From contig JASJOG010000339.1 of assembly GCA_030142905.1 (NCBI GenBank), positions 124,001 to 188,000 on the forward strand: DNA of 64,000 nt, given 5' to 3'. The notes under the pieces are model-generated. The model did no database searches. It saw only the letters and a list, made by a program, of their open reading frames with translations, and was not told the origin of the DNA. Positions 1 through 11,200 of this stretch are shown here, in pieces (positions within the stretch are counted from its first letter, which is position 1; each line of letters opens with the position of its first letter). The translations under genes and the position numbers were made by a program. Source of the stretch: Heliopora coerulea. Taxonomy: Eukaryota; Cnidaria; Anthozoa; Scleralcyonacea; Helioporidae.

Positions 1-307
1 ACTTCGACTTCTTGATCTTCTCCTTCCCACTGGTGTGTTTTTTGGAAGTGCAATGGGATGACAATATACTTTTCTTTGATGAAACAACTTCTTTGCAAGC
101 ATTGCAAAATATCGTGTTACCTCTAACACTTAGATGCTGACCTGGAAATTGATTAATACGATCATGTAATGAAACTTTTTTCATGTCTGATGCCCCTCTG
201 GTCTTGTATTGGCTTTTAGTTTGTTGCAGGCTCCGATCTCTGGAGATTTGAGCTCGTTCTGGCCTGTTGGGTGGCTGTTCTTCTCGTAACTGTAAGTTCG
301 ACGCCAT
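1..307 (-). CDS. Transposon-associated zinc-finger protein, N-terminal part (runs off left edge)
   Basis: An open frame starts at the ATG complementary to 305-307 and stays open for 102 codons to the window edge. It begins MASNLQLREE, and after a basic stretch has a zinc-finger-like segment with FCNACKEVV (Cys68, Cys71) followed by SSHCTSKKH (His85, His91). The preceding INQFPGQHLSVRGNTIFC resembles the CGGBP1-like or BED-type finger found at the N-terminus of many hAT-derived proteins in anthozoan genomes. Role inferred: DNA binding by a transposase or a domesticated relative. The C-terminal part lies outside the window, so I cannot tell whether it is an active element, a domesticated gene or a remnant. 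No stop or frameshift is visible in what is present. Confidence 0.6.
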   Translation of the reverse strand, partial: MASNLQLREEQPPNRPERAQISRDRSLQQTKSQYKTRGASDMKKVSLHDRINQFPGQHLSVRGNTIFCNACKEVVSSKKSILSSHCTSKKHTSGKEKIKKSK

Positions 308-561
308 TTTGTTGCCAGTGAAGGCGGGAACTGCGACCAACACAATCTTTACTTCTGGTGTGCCCAGTCCTCTAGACTCTGGAGTCTAGACGACGGACGA
401 CGCTTTTTTGCGGTAACCTTCTTCCCCCAAGACATTGCATAATTGTAAAGCGAGTGAACCATGGACCGAACTTGAAAACAATCAATCTTAGAGACCAAGC
501 AAGTCATGACTCTGGAAATATTCTTTAAAAAAAAAACCAAAAAAAAAAAACAACCTAAAAA

Positions 562-648
562 TATGCTGATTATGCTAGCAGTGCTACTTTTATAAAAAGT
601 GCAAAAATTATGCTCGTTTTTCCAAATTATGCCAAAAATTATGCTAGC
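562..648. repeat. Degenerate ATTATGC-rich short repeat
   Basis: ATTATGC or TATGC occurs five times in under 90 bases (near 562, 570, 607, 627 and 638), separated by A-rich spacers. It looks like a small dispersed repeat and has no coding content. It lies just outside the target-site duplication of the MITE that follows. Confidence 0.4.
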
Positions 649-670
649 ACAATCTATAAAGGCCTAATTG

Positions 671-919
671 CAGACAGTGACATAACAGACGGCATTTGAG
701 TTAGAGCAATGGTTACTGTCCTCAAAATGCAGGGAAACCAGCGTTTCAGAGCGTTGGGGCCCCAAAAGGGAGACGAGGGGTCCTAACGCAAATTTTGAAA
801 AGGCCCTCTTCAGCTCCATAATTAAGTCACTGATTTATCATTTACATATATGACGTCATAAAAGGCCCAAATCGATATTTTTTGGGCCTGGGGCCCCACA
901 AAACCTCTCAGCGGCCCTG
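671..919. mobile_element. hAT-type MITE with 8-bp target-site duplication
   Basis: The octamer CCTAATTG is present at 663-670 and again at 920-927, enclosing 249 bp. The right end reads CCTCTCAGCGGCCCTG, so the outward-in terminus is CAGGGCCGCTGAGAGG; the left end starts CAGACAGTGAC and keeps only CAG. The right third, with TATATGACGTCAT, ATCGATATTTT and GGGGCCCCACAAAACCTCTC, is shared with the 247-bp element at 36566-36812. An 8-bp duplication with CAG ends is the signature of hAT non-autonomous elements. No transposase is encoded. Confidence 0.65.
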
Positions 920-1378
920 CCTAATTGAGAACAAAAACGCAGACACTTTTACAATTCAAGAGACTATATATACACTTGATTTCGAGAGATTTTAAATATA
1001 GTCTTTGCTTAGGATGGTCAAAGAAAAGTTTTTAAAATGTGCGCTTCTCGTTACACAGTTTATTACAAGCCCTTACTAAGAAAACCAGTTAATCTGGATT
1101 TAAGATTGGTGGTTGACGACCAAATAATAAAGCACGTGTACTCTCAAAAACGCCTTTTTTAAAGTACGATTAAAATTTTGTTTATAAATTTAGGAATATG
1201 TTTCACGACTTTGTTCAAAGCAGTTAATTTTGCTATCCAATCTATACAATCCAAAAGCAACTGTCCCTCTGAAGATAAAATTAGACTTTTCTATACTTTC
1301 ATGTTGGCAAAAGTAACTCAGTGCAATTACAACACGTCAATGATGTAAACTTATAGGACACTAACTAGCAATTTCTCA

Positions 1379-1866
1379 GAAATACATAGATATACCTCTC
1401 GGTTGGCTGATGATGAATCCTACTATATTTGTAAAATTAGGACAAATTATGGGAAATTTAATATTAGGATTTTTGGTGCTACAACATGGAATTGAGTTCC
1501 ACATGAGTATAAAACATGTTCATTATCTATGTTCAAACAGAAATTGACCTGTGAATTCCTTCTAATGTACTAGTGATGTTAACATTTACTTGTATTTCAT
1601 ATATTTGTTTATCGAGATAGGCACATTTGAATTCAATCCGAATTTTACTATGATTATCTATATGCTTCTGCCTTCACATATATAACCAGCTCATTTAGCT
1701 AAAAATTGCATAGCTTGAATACATCTTTCGATAAGGTATGCCTGACTCGATTAACCTTGTGGTTATTTCAGGAACCCTGCACTAAAGTTATGTTTAAATT
1801 TTCATATCACTGTAGAGGTAACAATTATCATATGAATACTAATAAAGTTCTTCTTCTTCTTCTTAG
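1379..1866 (+). mobile_element. Decayed 3' end of a non-LTR retrotransposon (LINE)
   Basis: One frame from 1379 reads EIHRYTSRLADDESYYI, then KIRTNYGKFNIRIFGATTWN, a stop at 1493, and continues in frame to a second stop at 1571. The pattern RTNYGKF..IR..GA..WN..P followed by a FK.KL segment is the usual C-terminal tail of LINE reverse-transcriptase polyproteins. The in-frame stop shows it is dead. About 270 bases of 3' UTR follow, ending in AATAAAG and a (TTC)n tail at 1848-1864, typical of a LINE 3' terminus. Upstream domains are missing, consistent with 5' truncation. Confidence 0.6.
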
Positions 1867-2098
1867 ACGAAATGGTTGCTTAAGGATATTCCTAGTTTTA
1901 GTTTCCTAATACAAATCTGTAGCATTTATCTACCTAGTATTATAAAAAAGCTACAAATTTCACGTTTCAAACTCTTATAACATTAAAAGTTAAAGTAAGA
2001 TATTTATCAAGAGAAAAACTAATAGGCCCGGAAGAATTATTACGTGTTAGTGAAATTTAATCGCCAAGGTAGAACTAGTCCCGAGAAAAATTGTTTAG

Positions 2099-2655
2099 GG
2101 TCTGTTTACATGGAGGTAGGGTATAACCTTTCTAGGCTTACCCTAGTAGGAGGGTTACCAAAGTCTGTTGTCTTTCTGCGTTTAGTTTACATGAATGCAA
2201 GGGTGGCCCTGGGGGTAGGGTGACTTTGAAAGCTTTTCAGGGTAACTTAGCAGCAAAGCCATCTTTTTGTTTATTTAAGCCATGTAAACGCATTGGCTAG
2301 GTTAACCCATATGGGTAACCCTCCCAGACGGCTCATGTTTCGCGCGCGCAAATGCCAGTGGAAATCTTTCGAAGATATCGGGTAAACGACGGTGTAATGA
2401 ATGACATGAGAAGAGGCTCAGCATGAAACCGTCCTGCGCTATCGACCAATTTAGAAACAAACGAAAAAATAACATGTGACAAGGACGAAACCCTAGAGAT
2501 CACATAGAGATGGGGGGAGCCTACCAGTGAAGTTGCCCCTGCTAAAACCCCTAACTTCATGTAAACAGGGGATATTTTTTGACCTTCCTTGAAGGGTTAC
2601 CTCATTAGGAAGGTCACCCCGTAGGGGATCACCCTAGCTCCATGTAAACTGGACC
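2099..2655. mobile_element. Non-autonomous DNA transposon (MITE) with long terminal inverted repeats
   Basis: The left end GGTCTGTTTACATGGAGGTA is mirrored at 2632-2655 by a sequence whose reverse complement reads GGTCCAGTTTACATGGAGCT. Inside, GGGTAACC and ACCCTA motifs recur on both strands, for example near 2150, 2310 and 2600. No open frame resembles a transposase. I could not fix an exact target-site duplication, so the superfamily is left open. Confidence 0.5.
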
Positions 2656-5600
2656 TTTGAGGTACTTGTTCTGATTGACGTTTCGATTGCACCAGCGGTA
2701 GTCATCTTCAGAGTCGAGCGAGGACAACCTCGTGGGTTGGAGTGAGGATTGAGAGTCAAGTTCGCCCTATTTATGTTTCTCATCCTGGTCCGTTACGTCA
2801 TAACGATTGCCACTGAGGCTGTCAAAACGACAGTCACAACAAACAATACAAAAAGTCTTTCTCCAGACAACTTCAAGAATAGCTGTGAATTAAAGTTCTT
2901 CCGCTCTATTAAGCTGATAAGTGCATTCAGCGCATAAACCTTTTTAGTCAAAACCGTTAGTTATATTTTAGATATCTTCCAAGATGATTTGAACATGAAT
3001 GATTTATTTCATGAAATCATGAAATCATTATCATGAACATGAATGATTCAAAATTTTCAAAATGGTTGACATATTTGCACCTCCTATACTGGGTTTGGGT
3101 TATACCCTTATTTGACTGTTCAATGATTGGAGGAACCCTTCCCTTCCTAGTAGGCTTTTGAGGGGATCGTGCGAGGTGAAACCTTCCCGAAAGCAAGAAA
3201 GGCTTCTAGTTTTGTCTTCTTGATGAACCACGGCAAATCTCATACATCCGATAACGGCATGCAATCTTGCCGATTATACGACCCTCCTCCACCAGTTGAT
3301 TGAGCTCAATCTCCCTTCCTGTTCGTCACGAAGACAAGAAAAAAATGTAAAACAATTTGTCTTTGGATATCCTTAAACTTTCGCGTTTCTCGTTTAATTC
3401 GAGTAAGTTTCAGAGTTCTTCAATGAACGATGACGTTGAACCACTTGGCGTTGTTACATTCCAGGACTTCCTCTCGTAAATACATAAAGACACTTGTATT
3501 GAAATGAGCTTCCTCGCTGAAGTCACAAAAAGATCTTTTCAACCTTGAAGTGTTTACGTCGCACCAACATAGAGTTATCACCACGTAAGACAAAAAGGTT
3601 TTCTATTTTTCTAACTAAATAAGCGAATGTATATATGAAAGGAAAGCACACGATGTGGAAAATAAAATTTAAGTTTTAAGTAATGCATGGTTAACCTTAA
3701 TTAATACGAAATTATATACCTAAAGAGCGTCCGATTTGAACGGAAAATCATTTGATCGAGGTTCTCGAACAAACCTAGCGAGCAAGAGCGAAGAGGAAAA
3801 TATTTTGGGGGAAAAAAGCAAACTACAAAGATAATTTCTATATTAAACTAGCCAACAAGCGACGTTCATTAGGAAAGTATTTTTGTATGGAGTTTGATTC
3901 AGTTCCTCATTTGTTAACAAAACTGTCTCAACACTCGCCTTCTCAAGTGTCGCGTATAGCCCTCATCTCTAGCTAATTCACCTCATTCTTAACTTACAGG
4001 TTTCAAAAAATGTAAAAACAATGTTTAAGTTCTCAAAATCCTTCATCCCTAACGCGTTTTAGGTATTCATAAGTAATTAATAATAATCTACCGTAGTCGT
4101 CACTAAAGTGACCGGGAAACCATGCAATATGGACATATTAGCAGAAAAATAACTGCCTTAAGAGTGGCAAGGACTCAACGACCGACCATCTCTAAATCTA
4201 CTTCAGGGCCACATGAGTAAACCAATGACTGAGGCCCCGAATCGCAGCCGTCTTCAAATAGCTTGATAGCCAATCACATTGCATAATTACACATTATATG
4301 AAGCTAGGCATAAAATAAATCTTTGTGTTCCTTCGCAAAAAAAGACGAAAGCAAATATAGAACATCTTTAAACGCGTTTCTTTATTGCATATCGCATAAA
4401 CGTCGGTATCTCAGTTTGGTATAGAGCTAGGAAAACACATTATGACAGGAGGCAACATTAACGATATTTAGTTCAAAATTTGTCAGATATAAGAAGTAAG
4501 CTTTTTTCCCTACGTTAATATCGGAATGTACTCTAATGTCAATGGTTTTTAAACCTAGCCGGTAATTAGGATGAGAAACGTGTTTTGTTTTCCGTATTGA
4601 CATTTAATTAACTATAAGGTTCTTTGTTGGAGAAATAAAACCGTTTGTTATCCTTGTTTGATGAACAAACTCGTTTATATGGCTCAACTCATGGGGCTTT
4701 AAAAGGTTTTTTGAGATACTCAGTAATTTATGTACGTTTTGACTACTACCTTTCTATTAATGTTATCACAGAACGATCGGTCTACAAACGACTTATAACT
4801 GTACGTAAACTAACTTGTAGTTTGCCATAGGTGAGCAATGAGTCTTATATAACCTAATCCAATAGAGAACCAACCAAAGCTCTAGGAAAGTGCGCAAATT
4901 AGAACATTTGTAGATTGTTCCATCTACAAAATCTGGAAGTACAAATATTACTCCTACAGTCCCTTACCAAAGAACCAGTTGCCCAAACCACTAATATTCT
5001 AGATTTTATTCCAATATCAAGAATGAGATTTTGAGCTTTAAAAATGAACTTGGATGTAATTGGATGTTCTTACTCATATATTCAGATGAAAAAAATTTCC
5101 GGGTCCCGAACACTGAAGGATCTTGTTTTCTTGGGGAAGACTAGCGTGGCGGTCTAACGATTGATAGATTATGGCCCAATTGCCAAGCGAAGACCATATC
5201 ATGAAGAACTGAATCACACAACGTGTTTTATCGACGTTCAGAGGTTAATGCGAATTAAATCTAAGTAGAAGGCTTTGGAAGGAATTAGAAGACCAGATTA
5301 AACCGTGTTCACGAGTCGATTATAAAAATTATCCTAGATCCTTTACTTGAAAAGCCGGAGTGTTTCGGACTGCTATATCTTTCCGTGCATGGAATCTTCG
5401 TGTTTGCTGTAACGATTCCCTAATCTATATATGAATATCACTTAAAGATTTAACGAGACAAAAAAGTATTGTTTCTCGTGCACAAAAACGCTTTGTTACT
5501 TATACTAAACGACAGCGGTTCTCTATTTGTTTTCAAGGTGACATTTATCAGTACATCGTAAACTTTTATCATCTCAAAATATTAAACCGTTTGTGAAGCT

Positions 5601-7914
5601 ATTTAGGGTTCAGTTAACCCTGTCAATTATCAACCAGACATTTCAAACCTATAGTTTGCAATTTACAAGCATAAAGTATTCCATGAAGACAACATATAAC
5701 AGCTAATACCGGTCCACATATTGACGGTTAACGACATCTCAAAAAAGCAAGACCTCTTTTGCTATGTTTCCTAACAGTTACTTCACGGTAGTATTATTTG
5801 ATCGCTAGTATGTGATAATTCTTAAGGTTCTGAGACTTTGAATTTAAAAATTATAAAGATCTTTCACATGTTCCACCAATATTCTACTAACATAAACTTG
5901 AAGCCTCTTAATGACTAGGACACCCGGAAACAATGAGTTTAAGATTATTTTATTGTTTTAGTTCTTAAAACCTCTTTGAATAAGACCCCCTGCTTCCATG
6001 CTAGTTCATTAATTTAATGTTAAAGTCTCCTTGTGATAGCATCAAAAACCTTTCATCGCCGGACATTAACATAATTGCATATTTTATGCACAAGAATTGT
6101 TCACATTATGGAGGAAATGAAGAAGTTAAACAAAACCTTTTGACATTTGAATACCTAAGGACTCGTTACACAAAAACTGCACTGACTTGTTCTTAATCGG
6201 TAACGCACAAAGTGAAGTGGAAGCTGCAAGCTCAACAAGATATCGAACCGAAAGGTATAGGTGAAATAGTTTGTTTTATGTTATCTTACGGAATAATATA
6301 AGTCCAGCAGAATACGAACTACGTCGATTGAATAGAAAATTGTTAAAGGCGACAAAAATAAATGGTCCATTCAATCAAATATACCTGAGTCCTTTATCTC
6401 ACAAACCCGTTCAATCCGAGTAGTTCGTATACTGTGTTGGGCTTTGACAGTTATTGCGCACCTACGTTTTCCGCCTGCCTACTTTCTGGTCGAATTTTCT
6501 AATATGATTGCTCAGCACGATCAACGTTCTATGTTCTAGTCAGTCTCTCAACAATGTTTCGTAAGAGGTTAGGACCTTGAGACACTAACCGACACCTCGA
6601 CTACGAGCTTTTTATGCTACTGCGTATTCGTGTCTTCTTTTATACAAAGATTCGTTTATTAATAGCAATCTAAAGCTATATTATAAAAGCTTGATCAAAA
6701 TTACGTAGATTTGAACTCGCCTAAGTACTGCTTCAGCAACTCCAGACCAGACTTCAGGTCTTCCATGGAATGACTATAAATTTGTTTCAGCGTTTCAAGA
6801 AAGGTACATAGCTTTACAGTGTTTTAATTGGAGATTAACATTACAGTTGATGAGTTGAATGTTCGCATCTGTAACAACTAAGGTCTGGTAGATTTGTCCC
6901 GAGTATATAGTTAGAAAGTATATGAATCATTAAGTATTGATAAATATTGATATTGGAGTCGATATTCGAAACAAGAGAAGGTCGGATGGTAACAGTAGTT
7001 AAAAGTAAAGCATTGCTTTTGCGTTATTCGAATTATTACACGGTATACAATATAAAATTCGCATTATTTATCCGGTATAACGCCAATGGTATCAAGGCTT
7101 CGAGCATGACAAACGAAATCGTGCTTTTCAGCACCTAGGAGGCGTAGGTAAGCTTGGGCAACGAGACTTTAGAACAACGCAGCATAAAGCGTGCGTCTGT
7201 ACTCCACTGGTAGTGTTGCTAAGATGGGATTGTATTTAGGGTTGATCTCGACGTCAAATTTTAGGGGAGAGGCAAACGGGTCAACCGCTCCCAAATCATC
7301 CGTTTCTAAAATTTGAAGGCAACCCCTGTATTTTTAATATCTTAGGGTGGCCTTCGCCCCTTGGTTTCTTCTCTTTTTATACACTGATGGGCTGTATTGT
7401 TTGCATAATTATGAGGTTTCTTGAGTTCAGCAGGTTTACGACTATTTTCTCCTTTATTAAGAGCTCTTTACAGGAGCGATTTTTGCTACAATTTTTAGCA
7501 TCCTGACACATGTGATTGAGTGGATTGACTTGCGAGTCATTTGTTCAAAGCTATACTATACAATACTTTGGTGAGTTGTTTACTCGATCGCATGCTTCAG
7601 GATGAAAAAAATCGCAAGAAGAATCGCCCGTGTAAACAGCTCTTTACACCCTTATATTTATCAGTATATCTATATTTCTATGCTTACTCAAAAACGAGGA
7701 TATAAAATCCTATTTATTTGTCTATACATGACTGACATAGTGAGGTCATCCCCTGAATGATTTCTTTACCCTGCCCTCTTCGACGATTTGTTTCATATGT
7801 TGTTTATGATTACGAATAAATATTCTCCGGGACTGCCTTTAAACCTTGTAATAAATCCACCAATTCCTACCAGTAGAAAAAAAAACTTTGAATCTTAACT
7901 CATTCCATAGGTCT
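2656..7914. other. Intergenic DNA without recognisable genes
   Basis: No frame in either strand shows a protein family I know, and no chain of phase-compatible exons could be built. The DNA is AT-rich, with a local cluster of ATGAATGATT/ATGAAATCAT repeats at 2994-3050. Short first exons of unknown genes could have escaped notice. Confidence 0.4.
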
Positions 7915-7990
7915 CCGACTGTTTTATTCTGGTTAACGCCAGACAATTTTACTTGTCAAGGGAAGAAGTCCAACAGAAAAAGGGTTAAAA
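7915..7990 (+). repeat. Copy of dispersed TTAACCC-ended short repeat
   Basis: The core CCAGACAATTTTACTTGTCA at 7939-7958 followed by GGGAAGAAGTCC and AAAGGGTTAA is the same as in the tandem copies at 30844-31155. Related cores are recognisable near 22296-22350, 36872-36952 (inverted), 51790-51880 and 56550-56625. Confidence 0.6.
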
Positions 7991-8126
7991 AAGTTTTTAA
8001 GGTTTTGACTTTATTTTTGTCACAAAAAAGGGTTAAGAAATTTTTTAAGGTTTTGACTTTGTTATTTTTGTCAAAGAAAAAGGGTTAAGACAGTTTAAAA
8101 GGTTTTGACTTTGTTATTTTTGTCAT
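7975..8126 (+). repeat. Three-copy tandem repeat, unit about 50 bp
   Basis: Three units beginning near 7977, 8025 and 8077 each contain AAAAGGGTTAA, then a T-rich stretch and AAGGTTTTGACTTT..TTTTTGTCA. The repeat grows out of the end of the dispersed repeat at 7915-7990 and ends about 80 bp before the galaxin-like start codon, so it lies in the likely promoter or 5' UTR. Confidence 0.7.
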
Positions 8127-8205
8127 TCTAGTTATCTTTGTTATGGTCATCATTATTAATCAACGATATTTTTATAAAATTTTTTAATTGGAACATTTCA
8201 GTAAA

Positions 8206-11200
8206 ATGAAGATGAGGTTAACGTTATTTTTAACCATTTTATTCCTGGCATATGGAATGGTCAGCGGCGAAGGTAAGGACGCCTTGACATTTTAAAAAGT
8301 GTCCAAAACTCAAAATGCTTACTTAATTACTGCACATTTCAAAAACGCATTAAATTAGGAGGGAAAGACAAAGGAAAATCACAATTGTGTTGTACGTTCG
8401 TATGTTATAAACACACACTTTTTATTTTAGAATCATCCTCAGAGGTATATGAAGAGAAATTTTTTCATGCTAATCCGACACTATCTCATGGATAAACGTT
8501 AACTTGTCGCGAGAATATCTTGTGCACTTAAGTCGAATAAAAACTCGTTTCCATTCCCCTGTGGACTGAGTAGCTCAACAGGTGGAGCGGCGGACCGGTA
8601 TGCAGAAGGTGCGAGTTCAAATCCCGCTTAAGTCAACATTATTCAATTGACTTTGCCATGAAAACATTTCTCTACACACTCACTTATCGTGAATTTTTTT
8701 TCTGCTCAGAAGACATTGTCTTATAATATACATGAAAAAATTTCTCGACTCTGATTGGCTAAGAGCAGTGCAAACTCAAGGTAACGCAGTGCCGAAAAAA
8801 GGTAATACAGTAATTTGCACTGAATAACTCTTTTTGGCACTGTATTACTTTTTTTCGTGTATATTATTAATTAACCATAGCAAAGTTTCTCGCGCAATGG
8901 CCGGTTCCCCTTATGCATCTGCTGAATACAACCACCAGAATGCCTTTCGAAATCTTGTTTGTAATGTTAATCGAAACAATTGTCTTTTCATTCGCTTTGG
9001 GAATTCAATGCTCGCATGACAATGAAACCGCAAAGTGTTCTGGTAGCTGTATTCAGTTGACGCAATAAGGGGAACCGCGGCTATATGAAAAAAAAAAACA
9101 CGCACTCGTGAGTTTTGACTCTATTTTGATAGTCTTTGAAAAACTCACTCGTGAGCCTTTTTCTCAAATTGCACTCGAAAACCACGCTATTACTTTTATT
9201 ACCTGTCTTGGTCAATTTGCGTATAAAAGGAGAATTTTTGAAGTAATTAAAAAGACTTGAAGTACATGCTTTGTCAGATCTAAACCACTCGGCTCTCGCC
9301 TCGTGTTTTAAATCCCGATCTCAAACTTATTAATAATTCATGAGCAAAACACAAAGGAAATCAGTACCGAGACGTAGTTTGGATATCTGATCTTAATAAG
9401 CATAGAATTTCGTCAAATTTAAACCCGATTTTATCTTTAAATACGGATTAGTTTGAGATGTAATATCATACACTCGAAAGTCGTGTTTCATCAGATATCC
9501 AAACACCTCGAAGTTGGTTAAAAAACTCGGCTATCGCATCGTTTTTCATCTCACTTCTCGGTGTTTGGATATCTGATGAAACACTCCTTCTCGTGTATGA
9601 TATAGTACATGAAGTATTCCTGCTTGAGTTTTAAGCAACATTTAAAAATCGAGCAGGCGTGCTTTAACAGGAGGCAATTGCCGAGTGTTTTAGATCCAAT
9701 AAAGAGCGTAATGCGAGTTTTTAAAATAAGTTCGACAACGAACCACTTAAAGCGCTAATTCGCAAAGAAAGTTTTAAAATTGCTCTCTATGGTGCCAACA
9801 TCTGAAAAGAAAGGTAAGTGCGTATTTATCACATTTAAATACACGACACGGTTATGATTTTCCTTTGTATTTTTCTCATAAATTATAATAAATTATTAAA
9901 TCAATAAATAATTATTATTCCGCATCCGCAGAATTATCAAAGGAAACCACTCTATACGGTAGCTTTCCAGGTTTTGGGACGTATTGTATGTGAACACTTA
10001 GGCCCCATTTACTCGATACGCTTGTCGTACACGATTGTTCATTCCGATGTATGTGATCGACTCACCAGAGTCTTTAGGACGTATTGCTACACTAGCGAGC
10101 GAATGGAAAGCAGGAATTGTGCCCTTACGTTGAATAGCATACGCCAGAATGACAATTCGTATAAAACAATCGTATAGTGTAGATGGGGACTAAGAAGATT
10201 TTTATGTCTTAACAGAGACGAGTGCGGACGAAATGTCTCCGGGTGAAGCTAACTCCAACAATGGTGGTCCAAAGCCAGAAGCGTATGAAGTTGTGACAAT
10301 AGTTGAAGGACCTAATTCAACCAAAAGTGAAAACACCAAGCGTGGTCTAAAAGCAGACCCGAGTAAGTTAACTTGTTTCTTATTGAAACGGAACATAAAC
10401 GATTAACAGCTCTCTCAATTAACTGCACATTTCAAATACTTACACCAACAGAAATGTAATTCTTCGCAATGACGGCGTTCAACTGATTGCACGCTCCAAC
10501 TACATTTGACTAAAAGGTCCACTTATCTCCCTGCCCACAATGTGACGCGCGACAAGACAGTACTAATCTCGACGTTCCTGGGATCCAATTACCCGGGAGA
10601 TGTCCAAGCGGATGAAATCTCACTTCGCGGTTGTTTGTTGTTTATAGTGGCCGGACTAACCCGACCGTGTAACGACTCTGAGTCCTGGTAATAAGACGCA
10701 AAGTCATTGGCTGTGCTTCCATTTCAAATTTTAATATTGCATGTCTTCGTTTTCGCGTAGCAAAATTCGTGTTTGCAAATTAAGGGTCACCTAAAATTGT
10801 AAAAGTTTGAATAAGCACATCCCTTGATCAAGTGTGCTCTCAATGTTTGCTGAATGGAATAAACACGTTATGAGCTTTATTTGTCATAAGAATAATTTGC
10901 ATATTTATTATTTACTTTTGACTAACTAGTTCAATATTTCGAAGACTTTATTCAGAAGCATGGCATGTACTTTTAAGAGTGAAGACTAACTATCGGCTAT
11001 TTTTATATAGTGCAGGTTATTTTTGTAGTTTCAGCAGGGGTCGTATGCGCTTTTCAATAAACTTATGCGATATGTAAGATGCACTAAAATATGAAAGAAA
11101 AAACCTTCTTTAAAGCTTTCAATATCAGGAACAATTAAATTTAGAAAACATACTTTTGAAAGACGAAGAATTCGCGGGTGCAGGTGCCTTAACACAACCT

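Noticed and set aside
9782..9817. Extra exon ending before GTAAGT at 9816 in the galaxin-like gene
   Set aside because: In the required phase it contains a stop (AACATCTGA).
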